Notes under the pieces: generated by a model
Databases searched by the model: none
The model's input: only the letters and a program-made list of their open reading frames with translations
What the model was told of the DNA's origin: nothing
In this document: positions 23,836-34,830 of the stretch, piece by piece
Layout of the letters: each line of letters begins with the position of its first letter
Position numbering within the stretch: the first letter of the stretch is position 1
Translations under genes and position numbers: made by a program
NCBI RefSeq assembly: GCF_032854445.1
Contig: NC_088301.1
Location: 19,711,808 to 19,775,807, forward strand
DNA from: Liolophura sinensis
Taxonomy: Eukaryota; Mollusca; Polyplacophora; Chitonida; Chitonidae
Reading direction: 5' to 3'
DNA: 64,000 nt

Positions 23836-24449
23836 CAATATATATGTTATGACCATATATGGTTTTTTTCCTTGAAAAAGGGTTATTTATTCCAGAAGTT
23901 TTTGGGGTATAAGGTTAATCCACCCCAAAAAATGGAAAGACACAAAATGATTCCTTCCCAAAGTGCATATTTATGTAAATATAGGCATTTTCTTCAAAAG
24001 AGGAAAGCTACACCGTGCTGTAGGAAGGCGTTTAAGTCCGATGGGTTCAAGTACGGTAATGTATCAAGCTGCCTGACAATATGGCATTGGGGAAACTAAT
24101 TTCAATATGTCCATAAATCACCAAGAAGCTTTACTTCAGACAAAAACATAATCTCGCAGAGAAAAATACATAGTTTTTTCGTCTTCCAAAGGCGATATTA
24201 ATCTGCAATATTGCTACAAGTACATATCTATTCTAAATCTGCAATGAGCACTCAGATGGATGGTGTAATCAAATTATAATTGGCAGCTCCTGTACCCCTT
24301 CCATAATAATCCATCACATCTGTCCGGCTTAATATCATCTGAAATCCAGTAGCGTAACCCTAACATGTAATCTAGTACTTAGGAGTGCAGAACTGTGTCG
24401 ATAAATACAGACTTGCACGGAATCCCTTGACCATCGGAGGTTAATGTTA
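23836..24449. other. Unique spacer between MITE and minisatellite
   Basis: No gene supported; short open frames have no recognised motif. Confidence 0.4.
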
Positions 24450-25820
24450 CCCCCAAGAGGGCTCCAACCTTAACATGTTTCTAACACACCCAAGGGAACT
24501 GCAATCTTAATGTTCCTGCACCCAAGGGAACCACAACTTTCACATGCCTTTACTAACCCTAGAGAGCCACAACTTTCACATGCCTGTACTAACCCTAGAG
24601 AACCACAACTTTCACATGTCTGTACTAACCCTAGAGAGCCACAACTTTCACATGCCTGTACTAACCCAAGAGAAAAACAACCTTCTCATGTCTGTACAAA
24701 CTAAGAGAACCATAACTTTCACATGCCTGTACTAACCCAAGAGAAAAACAACCTTCTCATGTCTGTACAAACTAAGAGAACCATAACTTTCACATGCCTG
24801 TACTAACCCAAGAGAACCATAATTTTCACATGCCTGTACTTTACCCAAGAGAACCACAACCTTCTCATGTCTGTACTAACCCTAGAGAACCACAACTTTC
24901 ACATATCTGTACTAACCCTAGAGAGCCACAACTTTCACATGCCTGTACTAACCCAAGAGAAAAACAACCTTCTCATGTCTGTACTAACCCTGGAGAACCA
25001 CAACCTTCACATATCTGTACTAACCCTAGAGAGCCACCACTTTCACATGCCTGTACTAACCCAAGAGAAAAACAACCTTCACATATCTGTACTAGCCCTA
25101 GAGAGCCACCACTTTCACATGCCTGTACTAACCCTAGAGGACCACAACTTTCACATGTCTGTACTAACCCAAGAGAAAAACAACCTTCTCATGTCTGTAC
25201 AAACTGAGAGAACCACAACCTTCACACGTCTGTACTAACCCAAGAGAACCACGACTTTCACACGTCTGTACTAACCCTAGAGAGCCACCACTTTCACATG
25301 TCTGTACTAACCCTAGAAAACCACAACTTTCACATGCCTGCACTAACCCTTGAGAACCACAACCTTCACATATCTGTACTAGCCCTAGAGAACCACAACC
25401 TTCACATATCTGTACTAGCCCTAGAGAACCACAACCTTCACATATCTGTACTAACCCTAGAGAACCACAGCTTTCATGTCTGTATTAACCCTGGAGAACC
25501 ATAACTTACACATGTCTATACTAACCCAAGAGAACCATAACCTTCACATGTCTGTATTAACCCTGGAGAACCATAACTTTCACATGTCTATACTAACCCA
25601 AGAGAACCATAACCTTCACATGTCTGTACAAACTCAGAGAACCATAGCTTTCACATGTCTGTACTTTACCCAAGAGAACCACAAACTTCACATATCTGTA
25701 CTAACCCAAGAGAACCATAATTTTCACATGTCTGTACTTTACCCAAGAGGACCACATATCTGTACTAACCCGAAAGAACCGCAACTTTCACATGTCTCTA
25801 CTAACGCAAGAGAACTGCAG
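24450..25820. repeat. Large 36-bp minisatellite, roughly 38 units
   Basis: Basic unit 'ctgtactaaccctagagaac' then 'cacaactttcacatgt'. Early units (24450-24540) are degenerate. Variants include 'gagaaaaacaaccttctcat' units and shortened 'ctgtacaaactaagagaacc' units. A higher-order 71-base pair of units repeats at 24661, 24732 and 24803. Long frames on the plus strand read LTLENHNFHMSV or TNPREPQLSHVC repeats and are a by-product of the period being a multiple of three. Confidence 0.95.
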
Positions 25821-26067
25821 AACCACATTCTTAGAAGGTATGCTAAACAAGAAAAAATTAAAATTAAAGGTCTGTTTTGATATAAATGAACTGCAACTGC
25901 AAACTTATATCTGTGAGAATTCACTGTCTTACTGTGATATACAAACTGTAGACAACTACTGTATCCCAAACAAATAAACTTTACAACTATGTGGAAATTC
26001 ACCTGCTCTGTCCGTGTTCCACATATGACTTGCTTTTAATGAGAATGAGAACACTTCTTTATTTCAG
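25821..26067. other. AT-rich sequence after the array
   Basis: No feature recognised; it ends in an acceptor-like 'cacttctttatttcag' at 26052-26067. Confidence 0.3.
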
Positions 26068-26253
26068 TTGAAAGTTCCAGGTTCGCTGCTTTATCATCCA
26101 CTGACAAAGACACAGATTTCTGGTCAATGCTTAACGCTAAAGCTGAAGTTCAAAGCGAGCAGGTGGGGAGCATTTCTGGCAAATGGCCATTTAATGAGAC
26201 AAAAGGAGGCGGCTGAACTGTTTGGAGCTCTGACCAGGATGAACCCTGAATAG
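26068..26253 (+). CDS. Weak exon-like frame after an acceptor-like site
   Basis: 'cttctttatttcag' immediately precedes a 61-codon open frame that starts LKVPGSLLYHPLTKTQISGQ and ends at a TAG. A possible internal donor 'gagcag/gtgggg' lies near 26160. There is no ATG at the 5' end, no domain is recognised, and the opposite strand is also open across much of it. It is more likely chance than a real exon. Confidence 0.12.
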   Translation: MKVPGSLLYHPLTKTQISGQCLTLKLKFKASRWGAFLANGHLMRQKEAAELFGALTRMNPE

Positions 26254-27779
26254 CTCCAGACGGTTAGATGGTTATCGTCCAGCCTCAAATTACCCCCTGG
26301 TATCATTGATCGAGGTGATGGTCAGCATTTCAAGCGAGACCCAGGGCATACCCACACCAGGCCACTGCACAAAACAGCCAGTTTCTAGCACACTTTGACT
26401 GACTAATCTAATCACGTCCAATTTGGCATCAGTTTGAGAAACTTTCTTTGTGGTCATGTACACAAGGCTATGTTGAGGGCAGGGATCATCTCACCGACAA
26501 AACCATGACGGGCTTTCCTAGGAAACATGGTTCACGTACCAAAACTCTCCTCTTCCAGATCAGGAAATCTGTTACTACGCGAATTTAACATCCCTGCAAA
26601 GCTTTGTAATGAAAAGAGATGTATAAGAGGCTATACTGGAAATTTTTGGCAAAACATTCATATTTGCAAATCAAATTAAATTTTAAGTATTTACCACAGA
26701 CAGCTTAATTTACTGCTCTCATACTGTAACTGTCATACCTGTACTATTAACAGTTTTAAAATGGTTAAAAAAAGTTAAAATGTGACTCACATTATGAAAT
26801 TTTTGGAACTTCACCATTCATTTTGAACAGTAAATGAGGCGCATATTTTGTGAGATCTATTTTTTGGACTGTTCTACAACAGAACAAAAAATTGATTGGA
26901 TTTGTGCTGATTGCCTTTTGGGCCAAATTTCTCTGGTACAGTCCTTTTAAGAGAGAACTATAACAACCTGTGAGATTTCAAAGGCCACGTACACACATAT
27001 GCCTATGGACACGAATACGAGAGCCGTGACCCTTCGTACATGCATTTACACACATAGAAACTGATGTTTTGCCATTTCCGTTGCAATTTCGAAGACGTAC
27101 ATGTAAGGTTTGGCCCTTTTGGAGTTTGCTATATTCCACTCTTGCTGATTTTTTAATTTGAAATTTGTGTCAAATTTGAGTCATTAAAACAGAGCGGCAT
27201 TAGAATAAGAATAGTTTCCTTATAATTCATCGCACAATAAATTAAAACCGCCTCACGAGATATTCCTATCCGTGCTAATGTGTATGGCCGACAATGTCCG
27301 TTGTCAGACGAGGAAGGGTTTTTCTATATAATGAATATAAGTCTCTTAGACTGCATGAAATGTTGATATATTGGCATCTATGCGTCTGTGTGCGATGGTG
27401 CAAAACCAATGTAAAGCCCTCTCCTTGTGGAAAGCCCTGTTCATCACTACTGAAGAAAGGTATGCCGTTGGAACTTGACAATTTACTTTCATCAGAGCCA
27501 CACCCCATCATGTTGTTGGCCCTTCTCCTGGTGTTGCATTATACATCAATCTTTACGACTGCATGATCTATCATACCAAAGGCATAAGTGAGGTGTTTCT
27601 TTCTACAGGATAAGCCAATTATTAAATCCCCACACAAATATTTGTACACAATGGCTAGCTTTCCTGCTAAATAAGGTATTGAAACTTAACTTAACTGATC
27701 ATCATCACAGACACCATTACTAGGTTTACATCTTCTCTATAGGGTCACTAATGACTCAATGATAATGTTTTGTTTTGAC
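26254..27779. other. Unique sequence
   Basis: No gene or repeat recognised. The overlapping open frames on both strands at 27275-27566 carry no known motif. Confidence 0.35.
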
Positions 27780-28112
27780 TCGTGGTGAAAATCACTCTAG
27801 GCCTCTCATAACTGAAGACCTCAAACATGAAAAACGTGTCTCCTTGTGGCAAGCCATCATTACATTGCCAACATTTTTATTGTGCTACCTCACTGGATGC
27901 CCTCCCAAGGACACCGGAGATGACACCCATTACCATGTGGACCAATATTCAATGGTCTATTCATCCCTTGAGTTCATGTATATGCTAAGCTCCAAGCCAA
28001 GAAAGTACAAAACTGAATTTCCTCTGGGAAAGAATAGCCCGAGCCAGGATTGAACCTCCAGTCAGGCTGTCAGGTCTTAATTTCGTATACTTTGTCACCA
28101 CAACATAAACAT
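27780..28112 (-). mobile_element. SINE-2, near full-length diverged copy
   Basis: Minus strand: an A-box-like 'tggtgacaaag', B-box 'ggttcaatcct', then body blocks 'gggtgtcatctccggtgtcc', 'atccagtgaggtagcac' and 'gccacaaggagacac' matching the copies at 34.3, 40.6 and 15.4 kb. The CACT tail is not evident. Confidence 0.65.
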
Positions 28113-28163
28113 AAATGTTGTAGACTATCCCATTTATCACTATCTGAAAACCTGCAACTGATC

Positions 28164-28207
28164 CACTGCAGTACTTGTGTATATATAAGTACACAAGCAC
28201 TGCAGTA
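28164..28207. repeat. 18-bp inverted repeat (hairpin), 8-base loop
   Basis: 'cactgcagtacttgtgta' at 28164-28181 pairs with 'tacacaagcactgcagta' at 28190-28207 except at about two positions, one of them terminal. Complementarity does not extend far beyond the arms. Confidence 0.8.
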
Positions 28208-29871
28208 TTACATTATACCAGAACATGATATGTTTTCAGTCATTAGGATCCTTTGTGTAACCCATCAGTATCTCGCTCGAATGAAAAGTAATCAATTCAG
28301 TCAATTACACCAGAAGACTATAGTACGAAGAACTGATTAAAGGCAGAGATTGCTTCTGTGACCATTCAACATCACGTCATCAAATCAATCAAAATTTGGT
28401 GATGTATCAGTTGAGGCATCATTCCACATCAAGGGAGATAAATGTAGTTATTGGCTTACAGGTTTGTCTCCCCTGATCCCCATCATTATGAAAATTGGCA
28501 GCGTGATCAATAGTCTGAAAACAGCATCAAATGATTTCATCACACATTAGCAATTTCAAAAGTTTACTCTGCTAGAAATTATATTATGGTTTGTCCTCTT
28601 TACTTTTTTCACCACAAATAATCTTTTTTCTGCCAGTTCGTCTTTATTCCCATATTCTACATTCCATTATGCTACAAATGCTTTACACAAATGAGAATCA
28701 TACAAGTAACACATCTGCATTAGAATGATCTTTTCATCAAAATCATAAATAATTAAAAGAAATAAATATATAGAACACACAAATTCTTCATTTTATTTAT
28801 GAGCATATATCATAATGGGACTACATATTCTTAACTGTTAGATATTAATATTAACACTAAATAATATTTAATAGTGAAGTGTATGTGTAAGTCAGTGCCA
28901 ACCTTTTTCTTTTTTAGCACTGACAGGAGCTTTCAGTACCATCTCCAGTGTTGAAGATCAAAAGAGTTACTCCCCCTGAATAGCCAAAAATGCCACTAAA
29001 TACGTGCAAAGCAAATACACTCTAGAAAACAACATCTGGCATCAATGAATTTCAACAAACTGATCGAATATAATAACATGTGTTTTAAAACACTAAATTT
29101 ATAGAATACCATAAAACGTTTTTTATATTAGATGACTTATCCATGTCCTGTCAGTCACTCAACCTATATCCACCATAACCCCAACCTATTATCCTGCCAT
29201 GTGTGCTGCACACATACATCTTATCTCACGAGACATTATATGCTCATCTCGTCAATACGGCTACATCAATTCTTTAAGTGGAAGCAATTTACACAGACAT
29301 CTGGACAACATTTACACACTCAGGGATTATTACAGTATCTATCATCTTTACAAGGAATGAATATTCCTCGTTTTCGAGCTTGATAAATTGTGTAGCATCG
29401 CTTGATGCATGACGCATATTACACGTTTTTATTGAACTTCCAAGCACTGCAGATGCTGGTTCCAAAAATCCAGAATAGAAAATGATTTGAACTAATAACT
29501 TTGCACATGTGCAGTTAGAAAACAAACAGATCGTGAAGTGATCTGTTTGTGAACTCAAATTTAAAAGAGACAAAGTAACTTACATGATGCATTTTGAAGA
29601 TTTAAATTTGGATTCACAAAAAAATTGTACACAGCACTAGTGTATATCCAAAGTAGGGAAAATGTTTGCAATGTTCATTATTTTGGAAGCATCCTTTCTT
29701 TAAAGCATTTCTTCAATCTCTATCAAAATGTTCAATATTTGTTTCTTACTTACCAAAAATTTCTCCTCTTTTTGTTTTTAAATACTAAACAAAATCAGCT
29801 GAATTTCAAATTCAACACCAAATGAAGAGGCATTCAAACAGGCTAGTTTAATTTGTTTAATGAGACTGAAA
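28208..29871. other. Unique AT-rich sequence with one small hairpin
   Basis: No gene recognised. A perfect 11-bp inverted repeat (acaaacagatc / gatctgtttgt) lies at 29522-29550 with a 7-base loop. Confidence 0.4.
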
Positions 29872-29955
29872 ATGAGCAATGCTAGCCGCTGTTGTATAAG
29901 TGAAATATTCTTGTATAAGGCATAAAATTACTCCAATGAAATAAATAAATAAATT
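29872..29955 (+). mobile_element. SINE-1 3' fragment
   Basis: 'gctagccgctgttgtataag', 'tgaaatattcttgtataagg' and an 'aaataaataaataaa' tail. Only the last 80 or so bases are present. Confidence 0.75.
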
Positions 29956-30164
29956 GAAAGTATGCATATCATTTTTTTCTATCTTTCACTTTAAGGAACA
30001 AAGACATACATATACTGGACAATGTCGTTGGGCAATTCCTTACTGGTACCTCTGTACTGGTCAAATGTTTTGTTGAAAACTGACAAAAGAAATTTCAATC
30101 AAAAGGGTAAGCATCTAATTAAACTCGGGCTGACATGATTCTTTTGAGCGTACAGTTTCCCCAG

Positions 30165-30334
30165 GAGTAATTATGGTCGACACAGTCAGCGTGGACGGGA
30201 CAGTAGATCGTGACAGAATAGATGGTTTTACAACAATGCTGGGGAATTCATCCATACATGCAGAGCCACGGAAACACTGTGGGGAGAAAAAGCCTGATGA
30301 ATTTCACGAAAGAAATTCCATCAAATCCAGAAGG
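30165..30334 (+). CDS. Candidate short coding exon (unidentified)
   Basis: An acceptor-like 'gtttccccag' ends at 30164. The following frame includes ATG at 30173 and runs 54 codons, beginning MVDTVSVDGTVDRDRIDGFT, to a TAA at 30335-30337 that overlaps a donor-like 'agaag/gtaatc'. The sequence could therefore be a spliced exon (donor GT at about 30334) or a very short complete frame. An in-frame TGA lies near 30131, upstream. The peptide is charged and non-repetitive (later PRKHCGEKKPDEF), which is protein-like, but no family is recognised and its length is compatible with chance. Confidence 0.2.
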
Positions 30335-31154
30335 TAATCTGTTCCGCCAGACATAGTGTCAAAAGAGTGATTAAACAGGAAGGTGAATTTAGTCACCTAA
30401 CCTGATTGAGGTTGGCAGAAGTTAGCCCAAAATGACAGAGATACCCTGATTGACCTAGTTACAGAATCCAATGATCGAGAACGGGTTAGCTGGAACACAT
30501 TTAAAGTTTATCCATCAATCTGCAGAATCGGGTTAAATTGAAAAGTTTTTTTCCCCCTGCTTTCCATTTCATTGAGCAAACGAACGAATGACGGAAGGAA
30601 ACAGACTGGGGCATTTTACCACAAATCAGCTCCTATAATGTTAGAGAGCATGTAAGAAGAGGGGTTTCCGTGACAACAGCTTGTGTCCTTCATCATAATG
30701 CTTCCTCTACAGGACGGCAACTCTATTACAAAATGTCTTCCACATTACAAAAAGTATCACTCAAAATCAATTTTAACACCACCAAACTGCACTTTTTTTT
30801 TGGTGTTTTTTTTATTGCATACTTGATGCCTGTTCAATGAACAGAACCTGACAAAAACTTTAAGTTACACGTTCAGCAAATAAACCTCACATTCAGGCAT
30901 CATCTCAGAGATCCTTTTTATCAGATTCATTTTTTACTCCGCAGTTTTCCAGTTATTAACTGTGAACATGCCTTAAGCTACCACCGTCAGATTGAGAAAT
31001 CAATTATCAACAATATTTCCAGTTTAAGCATGCAGTCAGTCTGGAAATGTAATGATGACAATATCTGCACCTTAATGCAATTCCCTCAACAACATAATCT
31101 TTTTCTCCAGCAAGACATACATGGCTCATGCACTAGTAATTTATTATATAGATA
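30335..31154. other. Unique sequence, mixed composition then T-rich
   Basis: No gene recognised; T runs near 30792-30815. Confidence 0.35.
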
Positions 31155-31395
31155 CAAGACTACCAACTGCAGGTATGTGCAAACAAATTGCAGGTTCAAT
31201 CCCAGCCTTGGACACAGTCTTGTGTTCTTCCACCCATAAAACTGTTCGCCATGATAACAGTTAAGCCAGAGTGGTGTCTCAGTGTCTTTCAGTGCACTAT
31301 TCTGAAAAAAATTAACTGACAGGGAAAATTGGAAATGAGACAGCCTGATTTCAAATTCTGGCTTAATCTATGCTAGCCGCCATCACATAAAAAAA
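31155..31395 (+). mobile_element. Possible tRNA-derived SINE remnants
   Basis: A B-box-like 'gcaggttcaatcccagcctt' (about 31190) is followed by 'cttccacccataaaactg'. At about 31370 'gctagccgccatcacataa' resembles part of the SINE-1 3' domain. Fragmentary, so class assignment is weak. Confidence 0.35.
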
Positions 31396-31584
31396 AAAAT
31401 TGACTATGGTGCGAAATATTAACTGTCAAACGAATACGTTAATAGTTTTCTGAATGGATGAATAATGGGGTTTTAATGATGTCAAAATATTTCAATCAGC
31501 CATATTATGGAAGATCTAATTAAAGGAAAAGACCCCTAAAAATCGAAGTAGACATCACTACAAAGACCTCATAAAACTATACAT

Positions 31585-31625
31585 ATATATACATATACAC
31601 ATATATATATATATATATATAAATA
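31585..31625. repeat. AT/ATAC-rich microsatellite
   Basis: Alternating AT with occasional C, immediately upstream of the foldback element at 31663. Confidence 0.8.
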
Positions 31626-31662
31626 CACACTTTCATTTATTTTTTTTAATTTTTATGATTTT

Positions 31663-31897
31663 AAGGTGGGCTGCATGGACCATACTATCAGAGGTTCGGA
31701 ACTCTGACGTCACAGGAAGCTTATCCAACACTAATCACAACTCTAACTATAGGAATAACTTTTTTATCCATGAGTGAAAGATTATTGAAATAATGTTCCC
31801 AAAAATTCCTTCCTTCCGGTGAACATCAGAAAAAAAAAAGGTGATATGACGTCAAGAGTTCCTGGATACCGTCAGTATGGCTCATAAAGTCCACCAT
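31663..31897. mobile_element. Foldback/MITE-like element with long imperfect TIRs
   Basis: The left arm from 31663 (aaggtgggctgcatggacca) and the complement of the right arm (atggtggactttatgagcca) align for about 50 bases, including '(c)catact', 'ggaactc' and a TGACGTCA inside each arm (31705-31712 and 31847-31854). The interior of about 130 bases is AT-rich and non-coding. No other copy is evident in the window. Confidence 0.6.
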
Positions 31898-32283
31898 AGT
31901 TCTCAAACGTTTGAATGCTTTTCACCACTCTTTAAAAATAATCCAAAAAAATAAATGAAAGTATTTTTACACATATTTTTCAATTGTCTGAATGATGAAC
32001 CTTACTTCATATTTTAGCTTTCTGTTTACTTTAAATATGATTGAGAAACCATAATACATAAGCTGTGGACCAACTGTTCCACAGAATGTCTGTTCCGTAT
32101 CAGACAGATAAGCAATGTAATACGTATAACAAACTTATTCCGGTAAATTAAATCTACATGCTTTGAATCGCCAATCATTACGAAACACACCAATTAAATA
32201 CACAACTGAGTGCCTGTGTCATCTTCAAAACACACTTAGCCAACATCAACAGCAAAATGCTCCTCATTATTACTTTTACCTTC
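31898..32283. other. AT-rich unique sequence
   Basis: No feature recognised. Confidence 0.4.
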
Positions 32284-32350
32284 ATAATCAACTAATTATT
32301 ATTTATAATCAACTGATTATTATTTATAATCAACTAATTATTATTTATAA
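32284..32350. repeat. 21-bp tandem repeat, about 3 copies
   Basis: 'ataatcaactaattattatt' plus one base, starting at 32284, 32305 and 32326; units differ at one position. Confidence 0.9.
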
Positions 32351-33121
32351 AACAACATACTAAGCTAAAGCTCAAATACATGAATAAAAAACCACATCAA
32401 GTTCAAACACAATGCCAAATTTTTGGAGCTAACATTGATGTTTTGTAATTCCCCATACACACGTTGTATGTATACATTACTACAATCCTCGCACATTTCT
32501 GGCATACACATGTGGTTCCAATCCCCCAAGCAACATGTTTGCAAATTACGGGATCTGTGTCCGTACAAAATTACCTGTTCCCTCAGCGGTTAACAGCCCG
32601 GTGGCTGGCCTGTAACCCAAATATTTATACTACACCAGATTATAGGCGTCCATGACAAGACATAAATATTGATAATCTCAAAAAGATGTTAGTTTTGCCC
32701 TTAAACTGTAACCGTTTTTCTCTAAAAACAATTCACAGAGGCACTGAAAGCGTTGTTAAAACAGGTCTGAAGATCGACACACGTCTCAAAGAAAACAGCA
32801 CGTCCATGCAAAAAAAACGCACACTGTATACAGTTACATGTACAACTCATGTAAAATTATCCCTTTTGATGATAAAACTTCCACCGTGCTGCTTACATTT
32901 TATGTCAAATTCATTCAGGTGGAAAACAGCCATGAGATGGGTGTACATTAATAATCAAACTAACGATTTTTTGATGTGATGAACTACAGTATATATAAAT
33001 ATTATTATTATTATTATATATATATATTATATATAAATGTATATATGGATGTGGTTCAACTTACATGGGATCCTGGATGTAAGCTCTATTTGTGCATTCC
33101 GTGGGCGAGTGATCAAATAAT
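32351..33121. other. Unique AT-rich sequence with TTA/TA microsatellite
   Basis: ATT and AT repeats at about 33000-33040; no gene recognised. Confidence 0.4.
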
Positions 33122-33235
33122 GATTATTTTGATTGGCATTTTATGCCACACTCAAGAATATTTTATTTATATGATTGTGGTGGGCGGAAACTGGGGAGGC
33201 CATGACCATCCGCGGGTCGCTGGCAGATATGAAGC
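33122..33235 (-). mobile_element. SINE-1, head-truncated copy
   Basis: 'gattggcattttatgccaca', 'ctcaagaatattttattta' and 'ccatgaccatccgcgggtcg' show a shortened SINE-1 body. A GACA-type microsatellite (33263-33292) follows. Confidence 0.75.
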
Positions 33236-33954
33236 TATATACAGGCTGTTCAATAAATGATTACAGACAGACAGACTGACAGACGGACAGAGGGCCTGAC
33301 TGCAGTCTATTCCACGTAACGCACATACAAATGTACATATCATCGGAAACAATGATGCTATTCTTAAATCTAGGTGTACGGTTGCAAAATGACTCCTTAA
33401 TACATTTAGTCCCCCAGCTATTGATTTTCTGCACACAAGAAATGAAATATAAACCTAGATGGGCTGCCATACTGGTGAAAGTCAGCTTACATAACAATAA
33501 ACAAGCGTGAGATATCACCTCACAAATCCCACTACAGTCAGCCAGGAAAGTCAGCCAGAACAATTTGCGACGAAAATCAATACTTCTCCACAGTCATTTT
33601 GCCAAGTAAAGAGATTTCCGAAAACTGAATCCACGTATCACATTTCCAGGATCTTGCCAGCAGAAAAAAAAAAAAACACTGCCTAAAGTAAAACACAAAC
33701 ATAGATGGAACATGTGGATGAATTTGAACAATAAAGTACAAAGTGATTGAGAGTATACAACACATATTCAGATGAACACAGCTTTTGTGGTTTTTTTATG
33801 AATATGTGCATAAATACACATACACACAGTAATGGCATTAAATTGAGTGTATGTGTGCACTCGATTTCCCTCAGAGAAAATACAGTTAACAAAAAATATA
33901 GATGGAACATGAAGAACAAAATGTCGAAATTCAATGGATGTTCTGATTAAAAGC
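33236..33954. other. Unique AT-rich sequence
   Basis: Overlapping short open frames on both strands, none with a recognisable motif. Confidence 0.4.
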
Positions 33955-34220
33955 ATCAACTTCCACCAGATGTTCTGTCGAACGATTAGTCTTCACATCT
34001 TGTTCTAAGTGTCAAAGCCCAATAAAGTGTCAAAGCCCAATAAAGTGTCAAAGCCCAATAAAGTGTCAAAGCCCAATAAAGTGTCAAAGTTCCTGTTAAG
34101 TTACAATCAACATCCAGTTGATGTTCTGTCGAAGGATTAGTCTTCAGATCTTGTGCTAAGTGCCAAAGCCTAATGACTGTTCTTGTTAAGTTACAATCAA
34201 CATCCAGTTGATGATGTGTC
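33955..34220. repeat. Compound repeat: 18-bp array inside a larger duplication
   Basis: 'gtgtcaaagcccaataaa' occurs at 34009, 34027, 34045 and 34063, with a fifth, broken unit at 34081. Around it a larger segment (gatgttctgtcgaa.gattag, tcttca.atcttgt.ctaag) at about 33968 recurs at about 34121, and 'gttaagttacaatcaacatc' occurs at about 34095 and 34183. The 18-bp array is thus an expansion within one copy of the larger unit. Confidence 0.85.
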
Positions 34221-34329
34221 CAACATACTTTGAATGAAACCACAAATGCTGACCTAATACAGTTTAGTTATCGTACCTACTTAATAACAATTTCACTGCG
34301 GCAGACTTTTGTTAGCTTTGATCATGTTC

Positions 34330-34443
34330 ATATTAATATATCCTTGTAGGAAGCCAGACCCAAGACTGATTTATGGTGCTGCTTCAGTGGATCACCATGC
34401 CGAAGACACCAGACATAACATTCCATCCATATATCCTGTTACA
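34330..34443 (-). mobile_element. SINE-2, 3' portion, interrupted by SINE-1
   Basis: 'gtgctgcttcagtggatcac' and 'gaagacaccagacataacat' match the body of the copies at 27.8 and 40.6 kb. The element breaks at the SINE-1 insertion and resumes at about 34683. Confidence 0.7.
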
Positions 34444-34682
34444 TTATTTATTTATCTGATTGGTGTTTTACGCCGTACTCAAGAATATTTTCGCTTATAC
34501 GATGGCCAGCATTATAGTGGAAGGAAACTGGGAATAGCCCGGGGGAAACCCACGACCATCCGCTTGTTGCTGTCAGGCCCTCCCACTTACGGCCGGAGAG
34601 AAGCCAGCATGAGCTCAACTTGAACTCCCAGCGACTGCACTGGTGAGAGGTTGTTGGGTCATTACGCTGCACTATCCAGCCG
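34444..34682 (-). mobile_element. SINE-1 inserted into SINE-2
   Basis: Nearly complete: attatttatttat tail, 'ggtgttttacgccgtactc', body 'ggaatagcccgggggaaacc', 'acggccggagag', B-box complement 'caacttgaactc' and part of the tRNA-like head to 'cattacgctgcac'. It is closer to the family consensus than the surrounding element, so it is younger. Confidence 0.85.
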
Positions 34683-34830
34683 CTTTAACCCGACACTTCA
34701 CTGACCAAAGCTGAGTGCCAAACAATACAGTAAGTACCAATGATACTTGTTTTAATGACCAGATCTGGGATTGAACCCCGGACCTGTTGATTATGAGGCA
34801 GATGCTCAATCCACTACACCACAGGCACTA
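34683..34830 (-). mobile_element. SINE-2, 5' portion with tRNA-like head
   Basis: Minus strand from about 34828: 'gtgcctgtggtgtagtggat' (A box), a Met-type CAT in the anticodon position, and 'ggggttcaatccc' (B box). The acceptor ends do not pair, so this is a SINE head and not a functional tRNA. The body after the head continues across the SINE-1 insertion. Confidence 0.7.

Noticed and set aside
24450-25820. CRISPR-like array
   Set aside because: The 36-base spacing is repeat-to-repeat with no unique spacers, and the genome looks animal.
24510-25880. Series of repeat-protein frames (REPQLSH and LENHNFHM types)
   Set aside because: By-product of the 36-bp minisatellite; frames switch at indels and no start or splice signals accompany them.
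33683-33959. Overlapping open frames on both strands
   Set aside because: No domain, hydrophobic low-complexity translations from T-rich DNA and both strands open together.
34745-34830. tRNA-Met-like sequence on the minus strand
   Set aside because: A and B boxes and a CAT anticodon position are visible, but the acceptor ends do not pair and the sequence continues into a SINE-2 body, so it is a SINE head.
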